Assembly: GCA_002396125.1 (NCBI GenBank)
Contig: DGWL01000085.1
Location: forward strand, 1-33,885
DNA: 33,885 bases
Direction of reading: 5' to 3'
DNA from: Porphyromonadaceae bacterium UBA4259
GTDB taxonomy: Bacteria; Bacteroidota; Bacteroidia; Bacteroidales; Muribaculaceae
Of this stretch, positions 1 through 7,536 are shown piece after piece. Each line of letters starts with the position of its first letter. Within the stretch, counting starts at the first letter, position 1. The position numbers were made by a program, and so were the translations under genes. The notes below the pieces were generated by a model. That model was not told the DNA's origin. It ran no database searches and was given only the letters and a program-made list of their open reading frames with translations.

Positions 1-72
1 GTTAGTAATTGTTTGACAAAAAACAGCAATTGTCTTTAATGAATAAGGAGTAATGATTTTTCGATAATTGTC

Positions 73-1509
73 TTAGACAAGTCGCTTTATTTTCCATCCT
101 ATTGCCGCCACAATAATTGTCATCACAGGGCACAACAGGTTAAAGAAGCAATAGGGCAAGTACACGATGGTGGGCACCCCCAGCACTGTTGCTTGCGTCA
201 TGCCACATGTGTTCCATGGTATCAGTACCGAGGTCACCGTTGCCGAGTCCTCGATGGTGCGGCTGAGCAATCGCTGCTCGTAGCCCAGTTTCTTGTACAC
301 GCTGCTGAACATGTCGGCAGTGAGCACGATGCTGATGAACTGGTCGCCGGTGGTGAGGTTCAGCAACAGGCCGGTGCCCACGGTGGTCGACACAAGTCCG
401 GTGCGCGATTTCACACGCTTGATAATCATGCTCGTGATGCTCTCGAGCATGCCACTAGCCACCATTGCCGCACCAAAGCAAATGGCGCAGATGATGAGCC
501 AAATTGTGTTGAGCATGCCGGCCATGCCTCCTGTCGACACCAAATCGTTGAGTGCGGCATAACCGGTGTCGACTGCAGTGGGGCCATAATAGGTCATGAG
601 CAGGCCCTTTATCTGAGTGATCGCGGCGCCCATCGACGTGCCTCCCGCCACTTCGGCAAGAATGTGAGGCTGCAATGCCAGGGCCACGATTCCCGCCATT
701 ATTGCCGAGGCAAAGAGCACAATGAGCGACGGCACTTTGCGCGCTATGAGCACTCCTGTGAGCAATGGCACCAGCAGTGTCCACAGCGAGATATTGAATT
801 TCGATTCAAGTCCACGGGTATATTCCTCAACATTGATGGCGGCATCGCCATCGATATTGAGCCCGGCAATGAGAAATATTATCAGCGCCGCCGAGAGCGA
901 TAGCACTGTGGTGTACATCATGTAGCGGATGTGGACAAAAATATCAACCTTGGTTGCCGACGACGCCAGGATGGTGGTGTCGCTCAAAGGCGACATCTTG
1001 TCGCCAAAGTAGGCTCCCGAGATAATGGCGCCGGCCGTCCAGGCATCGCTAATGCCCAACGCATGCCCCACACCCAGCAACGCCACGCCGATAGTAGCCA
1101 CTGTGGTCCACGAGCTACCCGACAGCAGCGACACCAGCGAGCATATCACACAGGCACTCACCAGGAAGAAGCGCGGCGATAGTAACTGCACGCCATAGTA
1201 AATGAGCGTGGGCACCACACCGCTAATCATCCATGAGCCCGACAGCATGCCCACTGCCAGCAGGATGAGTACAGTGACAAAGATTCCCTCCATGGTCTTT
1301 GACATCTGGTTCTCAAATGCCTTCCACGGCACATGATAGAACACTGTTGAGATGAGCGCGCACACAGCAATGCCCATAATCAAGGCTACCTGGCTGCCGC
1401 CGCTGAGCGAATCGCTGCCAAAGATGGTTATTACCACCACCAGCATAGCGATAAGCACCACGATGGGAATCATGGATACAAGAGGATGAGGAATTTTGCG
1501 GTTTGTCAT
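73..1509 (-). CDS. nhaC: NhaC-family Na+/H+ antiporter
   Basis: This is a 478-residue polytopic inner-membrane protein that is hydrophobic throughout, with about 11-12 predicted membrane spans. Length and overall pattern fit the NhaC family, which exchanges cytoplasmic Na+ (sometimes a carboxylate pair such as malate/lactate) for external protons. Family-like stretches include the glycine/serine-rich SGSSWTTVATIGVALLGVG around residues 130-150, the GAYFGDKMSPLSDTT segment around 165-180, and a late region with TGDQF and EDSATVTS. The ATG at 1507-1509 is the first in frame and is followed by a short cytoplasmic leader (MTNRKIPHP) before the first span. It lies 69 nt downstream of patB on the same strand and could be co-transcribed with it. 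The family is clear; the exact substrate cannot be read from the sequence. Confidence 0.9.
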   Translation of the reverse strand: MTNRKIPHPLVSMIPIVVLIAMLVVVITIFGSDSLSGGSQVALIMGIAVCALISTVFYHVPWKAFENQMSKTMEGIFVTVLILLAVGMLSGSWMISGVVPTLIYYGVQLLSPRFFLVSACVICSLVSLLSGSSWTTVATIGVALLGVGHALGISDAWTAGAIISGAYFGDKMSPLSDTTILASSATKVDIFVHIRYMMYTTVLSLSAALIIFLIAGLNIDGDAAINVEEYTRGLESKFNISLWTLLVPLLTGVLIARKVPSLIVLFASAIMAGIVALALQPHILAEVAGGTSMGAAITQIKGLLMTYYGPTAVDTGYAALNDLVSTGGMAGMLNTIWLIICAICFGAAMVASGMLESITSMIIKRVKSRTGLVSTTVGTGLLLNLTTGDQFISIVLTADMFSSVYKKLGYEQRLLSRTIEDSATVTSVLIPWNTCGMTQATVLGVPTIVYLPYCFFNLLCPVMTIIVAAIGWKIKRLV

Positions 1510-1578
1510 GCTACAAATTTAATGTATTTTCTTGTACAAAACTACTTTTTCCACAAAATTCCTCATTCCAACTTAAAA

Positions 1579-2760
1579 TCAGCTCTTAACAGCCGCTTCC
1601 AGCTGGTGCATTGCACGCTCTATCACGCTGCGTGGCGAGCCCATGTTGAAGCGCATGTGGCAGCGGCCGGCATCACCAAACATTGAACCTTCGTTCATTG
1701 CCAGGCGAGCCTTGTCGCGGAACAAGTCCACAACCTCCTCATGGCTCAGACCCAGGCCACGGCAGTCGAGCCACACAAGGAACGACGCCTGCGGCTTGAT
1801 GGCCACCACACCGGGAATGTGCTCGCGGCAATACTGCTCCACGTAGTCGATGTTTCCCTCAATGTAGTGCAGGCACTGTTCCAGCCACTCCGCGCCATGT
1901 CGATAACCAGCCTGAGTGGCATAGATGGCTGCCATGTTGGCATTGCACAACTCATTCACCTCAATCCACTCAAAGAATGGCTTGCGCAACTCAGGATTTT
2001 TCACCACGCACCACGAGCTCTTGAAGCCCGCAATGTTAAACGTCTTGCTTGGAGCGCCACAAGTTATTGTCACGGCGGCGGCATCGTCGCTCACGGTTGC
2101 CATGGGGGTGTGCTTGTGACCATAAAGCATGAGATCGCCAAAAATCTCGTCGCTGAACACCAGCACATTATACTCACGTGCCAGCGCTGCCACACGTCGC
2201 AGCACCTCGGGCTCCCAGGCAATGCCAATTGGGTTGTGAGGGTTACACAACACCATCATGCGAGGATGCTCATCCTTGAATATTCTCTCCAGTGCCTCAA
2301 GGTCCATCGTGTAGAAACCATCGGGCGTGGGAACCAGGTCATTGTTCACCACCACGCGGCCGTTGCCGGCAATCACATCTTTAAAGGGGTAATATACCGG
2401 TGGCTGAATCACAATCTTGTCGCCGGGCTTGGTAAAGAAGTTAACCACCAGTCCAAAACCTGTGACGATGCCGCCCACAAAGGTTACCTCCTCGCGCGAG
2501 AAATTGAAACCATTGCGCTCGCGCTGCCAGTCGATTATCGACTGCCAGTAATCGTCGAAGAGGCAGGTGTAGCCGTACACTCTATTGCCCGTGAGGCGGT
2601 TTACCAGCGCATCGGTAATTTCGGGACACACGGCGAAGTCCATATCGGCAATCCACAGTGGAATCAAGTCATCGCGTCCATAATCTTGTTTTAATACTTC
2701 AATTTTTTTGCACTCAGTGCCATGACGATCTATTATCTCGTCAAAATCATACTTTTTCAT
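1579..2760 (-). CDS. patB: MalY/PatB-family PLP-dependent aminotransferase / C-S lyase
   Basis: This is a 393-residue fold-type I PLP enzyme of the MalY/PatB group. Members usually cleave cystathionine or cysteine (beta C-S lyase) and some act as aminotransferases. The N-terminal IADMDFAVCPEI segment (residues 37-48) is typical of the group. The PLP-binding lysine is K239 in APSKTFN, with N176 in the CNPHNP motif and D204 in FSDEI as further cofactor contacts. A C-terminal MRFNMGSP segment should carry the substrate carboxylate-binding arginine. Length is normal. The gene is divergent from dapF, and both start sites have plausible Bacteroidota promoters. I cannot tell cystathionine beta-lyase from cysteine desulfhydrase or aminotransferase activity by reading. 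The symbol is a family assignment. Confidence 0.88.
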   Translation of the reverse strand: MKKYDFDEIIDRHGTECKKIEVLKQDYGRDDLIPLWIADMDFAVCPEITDALVNRLTGNRVYGYTCLFDDYWQSIIDWQRERNGFNFSREEVTFVGGIVTGFGLVVNFFTKPGDKIVIQPPVYYPFKDVIAGNGRVVVNNDLVPTPDGFYTMDLEALERIFKDEHPRMMVLCNPHNPIGIAWEPEVLRRVAALAREYNVLVFSDEIFGDLMLYGHKHTPMATVSDDAAAVTITCGAPSKTFNIAGFKSSWCVVKNPELRKPFFEWIEVNELCNANMAAIYATQAGYRHGAEWLEQCLHYIEGNIDYVEQYCREHIPGVVAIKPQASFLVWLDCRGLGLSHEEVVDLFRDKARLAMNEGSMFGDAGRCHMRFNMGSPRSVIERAMHQLEAAVKS

Positions 2761-2791
2761 TTTTAGGCTTTAAAAGGGTTTAGTAAGCGCA

Positions 2792-2825
2792 CAAATGTAA
2801 TACTATTTTCCCAAATAAGTCCAAA
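2792..2825 (-). promoter_or_regulatory. Candidate promoter of patB
   Basis: On the minus strand a -7 box TACATTTG (2799-2792) matches TAnnTTTG. A TTTG (2825-2822) lies 22 nt further upstream, slightly beyond the usual 19-21 nt. A transcript would begin about 25 nt before the patB ATG. The -7 match is exact but the spacing is imperfect. Confidence 0.42.
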
Positions 2826-2873
2826 ACCAAAGGTTACTTTTTGTAAACAGGGCAAAAAACGCTCACCACGTGC

Positions 2874-2903
2874 TTGCCGAGTCAATCATTATGCCTATCT
2901 TTG
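2874..2903 (+). promoter_or_regulatory. Promoter of dapF (Bacteroidota type)
   Basis: TTG at 2874-2876 and TATCTTTG at 2896-2903 are 19 nt apart, matching the -33/-7 consensus of the Bacteroidota primary sigma factor. The predicted transcript start is near 2910, about 30 nt before the ATG at 2939. This also rules out the longer dapF reading frame beginning at 2870, since that start lies upstream of the promoter. Confidence 0.7.
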
Positions 2904-2938
2904 CACATTCACCCTCCCACTCAAAAACATTCAAGACT

Positions 2939-3754
2939 ATGAAAAAGAAAATCCACTTCATCAAGATGCACGGCGTGGGCAACGACTATATTTTTGTCGA
3001 CGCCTCAACTCAGCAAATCGATAAACCTCAACAACTCGCCAGGGCGTGGAGCGACAGGCACTTTGGCATAGGCAGCGACGGACTGGTGCTTGTGGAGCGA
3101 TGCGACACCCCCGACGCACACTTCGTCATGCGATTCTACAATGCCGATGGCACCGAGGGCGAGATGTGTGGCAACGCCAGCCGATGCATTGGCAAGTGGG
3201 TGTATGAGAGCGGAATGACCAGCAGCACCAGCGTCAAGCTCAAGACTCTCGCGGGAATCAAGATTCTCAACCTCAAGGTTAACGATGACGGTGAGGTGGA
3301 GCAGGTAACAGTCGACATGCTCGAGCCCATCCTCCACGCTCCCAAGCAGTACTCCCCACAAGGCGAGGGATTGCCGCAAGGAACATTCGTGTCGATGGGA
3401 TGCCCACACTATGTAATCTTTGTCGATGACATCAGCGCCATTGACCTGGCCGAGATGGGTTCACGCCTTGAATATCACCCCAGCTTCCCCGAGCGGTGCA
3501 ACATCGAGTTTGTTCAAGTAATGGATGATGGCTTGCGCATGCGGGTGTGGGAGCGTGGCAGTGGCATCACCATGGCTTGCGGCACGGGAGCATGCGCCAC
3601 AGCGGTTGCAGCGGCTCTCACCGGTCGCAGTGGCCGTCGCAGCACTGTCATCATGGACGGAGGCACACTCTCCATCGAGTGGAAAGAGGAAGACAACCAC
3701 GTCTATCTCACCGGTCCCGCCACCAAGGTTTACGAAGGCGATATCGAAGTGTAG
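2939..3754 (+). CDS. dapF: Diaminopimelate epimerase
   Basis: DapF is a cytoplasmic enzyme that interconverts LL- and meso-diaminopimelate for lysine and peptidoglycan synthesis. From the chosen start (MKKKIHFIKM) the protein has 271 residues, the family norm. The two catalytic thiols are visible: C77 in MCGNASR and C214 in ACGTGACA. The N-terminal HGVGNDYIFVD and the GIGSDGLVLVE motif (43-53) are also characteristic. A longer in-frame ATG at 2870 would add 23 residues, but it lies upstream of the promoter at 2874-2903 and has no family support. The gene stands alone between divergent patB and a convergent oxidoreductase gene and ends in a shared terminator. Confidence 0.96.
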   Translation: MKKKIHFIKMHGVGNDYIFVDASTQQIDKPQQLARAWSDRHFGIGSDGLVLVERCDTPDAHFVMRFYNADGTEGEMCGNASRCIGKWVYESGMTSSTSVKLKTLAGIKILNLKVNDDGEVEQVTVDMLEPILHAPKQYSPQGEGLPQGTFVSMGCPHYVIFVDDISAIDLAEMGSRLEYHPSFPERCNIEFVQVMDDGLRMRVWERGSGITMACGTGACATAVAAALTGRSGRRSTVIMDGGTLSIEWKEEDNHVYLTGPATKVYEGDIEV

Positions 3755-3827
3755 CTCAATCACTCCGGCAAAATTGCCGCCCGCCGGGCAGCATTTAATA
3801 TTCAACAAGCCTGGATAAGATAAAAAC

Positions 3828-3868
3828 TTCCCCCGGCACACTCTTAGACAGAGGGTGTGCCGGGGGAA
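3828..3868. terminator. Hairpin terminator between convergent genes
   Basis: A perfect 14-bp inverted repeat (3828-3841 with 3855-3868, G+C-rich core) encloses 13 nt that can extend the stem by 3-4 pairs. Read on the minus strand the hairpin is followed at once by a run of five T (complement of 3822-3826), so it is a good intrinsic terminator for the oxidoreductase gene. On the plus strand the following sequence is only moderately T-rich, so termination after dapF is plausible but weaker. Confidence 0.85.
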
Positions 3869-3889
3869 TTGAGTTTACATTCTTACGTT

Positions 3890-6800
3890 TTACTGGAATG
3901 CATTCTCGCTGAGGCCGTTGCCGCCAATGGCGAGGTCTTTCATATAGCTTGGCACTGGTCGGCCCAGATACTTGTCGACGTAGAGCTTGGCAAGATACTG
4001 GCCAAGCATGAAGCCGTGCCCGCGCAAGCCGGTGAGCAATCCCACCTCGGGGTCGATAATGTAGCGCGGCTCAATGTAGTAGCCTGCCCACACGGCGTGG
4101 AAGCCTACTTGAGCCAGATTTGGTATCCACTGCGCAAACATCTCGCTCACAATTTCGAGGAACGCCTGACTGTTGTACTTGAGATTTTGTCGCGCCTCGC
4201 TGGGGTCGCAGTCGGGCGAGGCGCAACCAATGATTTGGCCAGTGTGCAGGAACTGCTGCCCGTAGACGGCGTTAAATCCCTTGTAATGACGGCGGTCGAT
4301 AATCATGTCGAGCGAGTCGCCGTTAACACCCATGTTGGGCAAGCGACGCGTGATGAACGCCTGATGCTTAACCGGATAGAGCTGCGTGTCGAGCCCAAGC
4401 ATGTCGGCAAACTTCTCAGCCCCCCACCCCATTGCATTGACGAAGTGGTCGCAAGTATATTCCACATAGTGCTTGTCGTGACGACGCACCAGCACGCGAT
4501 ACTTGTCGCCCACTCGCTCCACATGGAGCACTTCGCAGTCCTCAAGGACCTCGCCTCCGTGCTGCTTGCCCACAGTGCGCACATACTCAACGGTGCGTCC
4601 CGGTGTGGCCTGCCAGCAGTTCTCCGAAATCAAGGCATGGCTATAAATGTTATCGTTGGGATTCCAATAGGGTGAAATCACGCGCGTGAAGTCCTTGCGG
4701 TCAATCATGCGGGCCTCGCTCCAAGCACGTGAGGCATCGAGCGAGCGGTAGGTGGCATCGTCGTGCACAAGGTTGACATAGCGCGTCATCTTCAGGTCGA
4801 TGTTGCAGTGCTGCTGGTCGTCGCGGAAGATTTCCAAGTTGTGCATGGCGATATCGCTGATGTCGGGGTTGGAGAAAGCCGGGCGTCCGCCGCCAATGCA
4901 GCGCCATGTAGAGCCCCGGTCATAGTTAACCAATATTGTGCGCTTGCCTGCCTCGGCAAAGTAGCGGAACGCGGCGCTACCCGCCATGCCGCCGCCGGCC
5001 ACGAGAATCTGAGTCTCGGCCTTCTCTATTACCGAGCCATGCTCAAAGACAAAGGTCTCACGCGTGGGGCCACTGTAGACGTCGCCCAGAGTAACCTGGT
5101 TGGCAAGAGGTGCACGTGGGGTGCTGTCGCCTGTTACCTCAATGCCATGGGCGCGCAAAATCTGCTTGGCACGCGACACGCATCGCTTGCCACGACACGG
5201 GCCCATTCCCATGCGGGTGGTGTGCTTCAGCTCGTCGACCGAGATGTGCTTGCGGTCGCCCACCACAGCAAGCAGGGTGCTGACATCCACATCCTCGCAG
5301 TGACAAACGTAGGCCTTGCCTTCCTCGTTATTGGTGAGCGGACGCAGGTTGAGTGGCTCGGGATAACGGTCCTTGATGATGAAACCGTTCACATTATTCA
5401 ACTCATCGACCTGAGTGGCCTTCACACGAGCCACATTGGTCTTGTTGTCCTTCTTCAGCACCTTCTCAATGACACCCTCGCCCACACGGGTTCCATTGTC
5501 GTCGACAAGGAACACTTCCTTGCCCTCTTCCACCTCATATTCTACCGGCAGGAACATGACATTCTTGCGCTTGTCGTAGCCAAAGATTGCCAGTCCAGGG
5601 CAATGGTTGACACACTGCATGCAGCCAATGCACTTGTCGTAGTCGACCATGGGAACCGACGAGGTGGTGGGCTTGCTGATGGCACCCTGCGGGCACGAGA
5701 ATGTGCAAGGGTTGCAAGCGAAGCCATAGAGGCAGTTAATCTTGACATAGGGCTTGAGAGCCATGCGCTCCTCGCCGGGAAGACGCGGCTCGTCGAGCAG
5801 GCGCACGGGGCGCTGCTGCGAGTCGATATATTGCCTTGAAACCTCGAGATAGTCCTCATAGGGGAAGCGTAGTCCCATCTCTTGAGCCACCTCGTAGGCC
5901 ACCTGCTTGCCACGTAGCACGGCACTAGTGCCCTCGCCAATGCGCACGGCATCGCCAGCTCCATACACATTGCGCCCGAATACCGAGCGTCCCTTCACCA
6001 GCAACTGGTTGTCGGGGATGAGGCCGGTGCAAATGTTGATGATATCGATGTCGTCAATCACTTGCTCAGTGCCGGGGATGGGCTGAAAGTTGCGACACTC
6101 GGCAATCACAGCACCGGTCACGCCGGTGTAATCATCGTTGGGGATGGCACGCAGCAGCACGTGTGATGTCATGATGGGTATGCCCAGGCGACGCACTCGA
6201 TTGGCCTGCACCGGGAAACCTCCCTCGTGATCCATACCCTCAATAATTGCTTTGATAGTGGCACCTGCCTGCATAGCCTGATAACTGGTAAGGTAACCAA
6301 TGTTGCCGGCTCCCACCGTTAGCACTCGCTTGCCCAGCAGTGTGTGCTCCTGGTTCATCATCTTTTGGAACACAGCGGCGGTGTAGACACCGGGCACGTC
6401 GTCGTTCTCAAAGACAGGCATGAACGGAACAGCACCGGTAGCAACCACCAGGTGATCGGCATCAATGTAGCTCACCTCTTGAGTAACGATGTTCTTGAGA
6501 GCAATGCGCTTGCCTTCGAGCAGGTCCCACACGGTGTTGCCCAGCAGGATGCCGTCGTGGTTGTCACCGGCAAGAGTCTTGGCGATATCGAAACCACGCA
6601 TGCCTCCAAACTTTCGCTCCTTTTCGAAGAAAAAGAACTGGTGGGTCTGCATATTGAATTGTCCACCCTCGGTGGCATTATTGTCGACAACAATATTAGG
6701 GATTCCCAGTGCTGTGAGCTGCTCGCGGCAAGCCAGGCCTGCAGGCCCGCCGCCAATGATTGCCACAGTTGTCTTGTAAACCTTAGTCTCGGTTGCCTCA

Positions 6801-7111
6801 CGCACCTTTCCCTCGGGCATGTAGTCCTTGGGTATCTCGCTCACCTGGCTCACGCCATCGACAAGAGTAATGCAGATGCGACGCACCTGCCCGTCGACAA
6901 GCATCTCGCAGGCTCCGCACTTGCCAATACCACACTCCAGGCTGCGATTGCGACCTGTGGTGCTGTGGCTGTGCACAATGAGCCCGGCCTGATGAAGAGC
7001 GGCAGCAATGGTTTTACCCCGTTGCCCACGAACTGTTCTCCCCTCAAACTTGAATTCCACATATTCCTCTTTGGGAAGTTCAATAATAGGATGTTTCTCA
7101 ATTTTATACAT
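3890..7111 (-). CDS. Five-module iron-sulfur/FAD oxidoreductase (HcnABC / sarcosine-oxidase-like fusion)
   Basis: This 1073-residue protein joins domains that are usually separate subunits of HcnABC, sarcosine oxidase or hydroxyproline dehydrogenase complexes. Residues 1-95 hold a [2Fe-2S] domain with C60, C65, C68 and C80. Residues 115-440 form a FAD/NAD(P) disulfide-reductase-like domain with GGGPAG at 120-125 and a second nucleotide site near VGAGN (266-270). Residues 455-510 carry two [4Fe-4S] motifs (C460/466/469/473 and C494/497/500/504-CP). Residues 600-650 hold a BFD-like [2Fe-2S] site (C603, C605, C639, C644). From about 700 to the end is a DAO-type FAD domain with AGGGMAG and GLRGHGFMLG. 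The family suggests oxidation of an amine, imino acid or glycerol-phosphate-like substrate, with electrons passed along the Fe-S chain. The substrate is unknown. No signal peptide is seen. It is apparently monocistronic and ends at the hairpin at 3828-3868. Confidence 0.88.
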   Translation of the reverse strand: MYKIEKHPIIELPKEEYVEFKFEGRTVRGQRGKTIAAALHQAGLIVHSHSTTGRNRSLECGIGKCGACEMLVDGQVRRICITLVDGVSQVSEIPKDYMPEGKVREATETKVYKTTVAIIGGGPAGLACREQLTALGIPNIVVDNNATEGGQFNMQTHQFFFFEKERKFGGMRGFDIAKTLAGDNHDGILLGNTVWDLLEGKRIALKNIVTQEVSYIDADHLVVATGAVPFMPVFENDDVPGVYTAAVFQKMMNQEHTLLGKRVLTVGAGNIGYLTSYQAMQAGATIKAIIEGMDHEGGFPVQANRVRRLGIPIMTSHVLLRAIPNDDYTGVTGAVIAECRNFQPIPGTEQVIDDIDIINICTGLIPDNQLLVKGRSVFGRNVYGAGDAVRIGEGTSAVLRGKQVAYEVAQEMGLRFPYEDYLEVSRQYIDSQQRPVRLLDEPRLPGEERMALKPYVKINCLYGFACNPCTFSCPQGAISKPTTSSVPMVDYDKCIGCMQCVNHCPGLAIFGYDKRKNVMFLPVEYEVEEGKEVFLVDDNGTRVGEGVIEKVLKKDNKTNVARVKATQVDELNNVNGFIIKDRYPEPLNLRPLTNNEEGKAYVCHCEDVDVSTLLAVVGDRKHISVDELKHTTRMGMGPCRGKRCVSRAKQILRAHGIEVTGDSTPRAPLANQVTLGDVYSGPTRETFVFEHGSVIEKAETQILVAGGGMAGSAAFRYFAEAGKRTILVNYDRGSTWRCIGGGRPAFSNPDISDIAMHNLEIFRDDQQHCNIDLKMTRYVNLVHDDATYRSLDASRAWSEARMIDRKDFTRVISPYWNPNDNIYSHALISENCWQATPGRTVEYVRTVGKQHGGEVLEDCEVLHVERVGDKYRVLVRRHDKHYVEYTCDHFVNAMGWGAEKFADMLGLDTQLYPVKHQAFITRRLPNMGVNGDSLDMIIDRRHYKGFNAVYGQQFLHTGQIIGCASPDCDPSEARQNLKYNSQAFLEIVSEMFAQWIPNLAQVGFHAVWAGYYIEPRYIIDPEVGLLTGLRGHGFMLGQYLAKLYVDKYLGRPVPSYMKDLAIGGNGLSENAFQ

Positions 7112-7226
7112 AAATGGGAAGTTTTATGGTTATTGTTTTATAGTTAAGTTTTTGTATCAGGTATTTAAGAGATTCACCTAATCAGGTAATGCCCACTAAA
7201 ACCAAGCAAAAGCCATTAGGAGATTG

Positions 7227-7234
7227 CAAATATA
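7227..7234 (-). promoter_or_regulatory. Candidate -7 box for the oxidoreductase gene
   Basis: Minus-strand TATATTTG matches TAnnTTTG and would give a leader of about 110 nt. No TTTG lies at the usual distance upstream, so this is a weak call. Confidence 0.3.
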
Positions 7235-7449
7235 AACAAAATTCACGATTTCATGAACTATTTGAGAGAAAAAATACAAATAAAATGCCAATAATATAGA
7301 AAACGGCAAGCACCTCGCAGCCGAGAGCAACCGGCATCGCATAATCGAAGAATGCCTCATCAAAAAAAACATTAATAGTTTTTTAGATTTTTTTAAAAAA
7401 ACAACATGAAAAACTTTGCCAAAACCATTACACATTAAAAATAAATATT

Positions 7450-7457
7450 TACTTTTG
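7450..7457 (+). promoter_or_regulatory. Candidate -7 box for dsbD
   Basis: TACTTTTG matches TAnnTTTG and predicts a leader of about 70 nt before the dsbD ATG. The nearest upstream TTTG (7415-7418) is about 31 nt away, too far for a standard -33 element. Confidence 0.35.
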
Positions 7458-7536
7458 TAACCTTAAAACTACAAGGTGTTATCGTGATTAAATTAAAGCA
7501 CCGCCCTGCACAATGAAAACCAAATAATCCAATATT

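Larger units (their letters stand above)
7112..7536. other. 425-base gene-free region between divergent genes
   Basis: This A+T-rich stretch separates the divergent oxidoreductase gene and dsbD. It contains candidate -7 boxes for both directions (7227-7234 minus, 7450-7457 plus). A short frame on the minus strand (7196-7435) has no family features and rare-residue composition, so I do not call it. I see no tRNA, riboswitch core or strong hairpin. Confidence 0.6.

Noticed and set aside
68..80. TTGTC/GACAA inverted repeat across the nhaC stop codon
   Set aside because: The stem is only 5 bp and no T-run follows, so it is too weak to call a terminator.
1514..1521. TAAATTTG on the minus strand just before nhaC
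   Set aside because: It matches a -7 box, but transcription would begin at the start codon itself and the nearest upstream TTTG is only 15 nt away.
1741..2694. 317-codon plus-strand frame opposite patB
   Set aside because: It is a shadow of a PLP enzyme with all its catalytic motifs on the other strand.
3857..5839. Two long plus-strand frames (272 and 358 codons) opposite the oxidoreductase gene
   Set aside because: They lie antisense to a well-supported 1073-residue protein and have no family motifs; third-position G+C bias explains their length.
7196..7435. 79-codon minus-strand frame in the gene-free region
   Set aside because: A hydrophobic low-complexity translation of A+T-rich DNA with no homology signal; the candidate -7 box at 7227-7234 lies within it.
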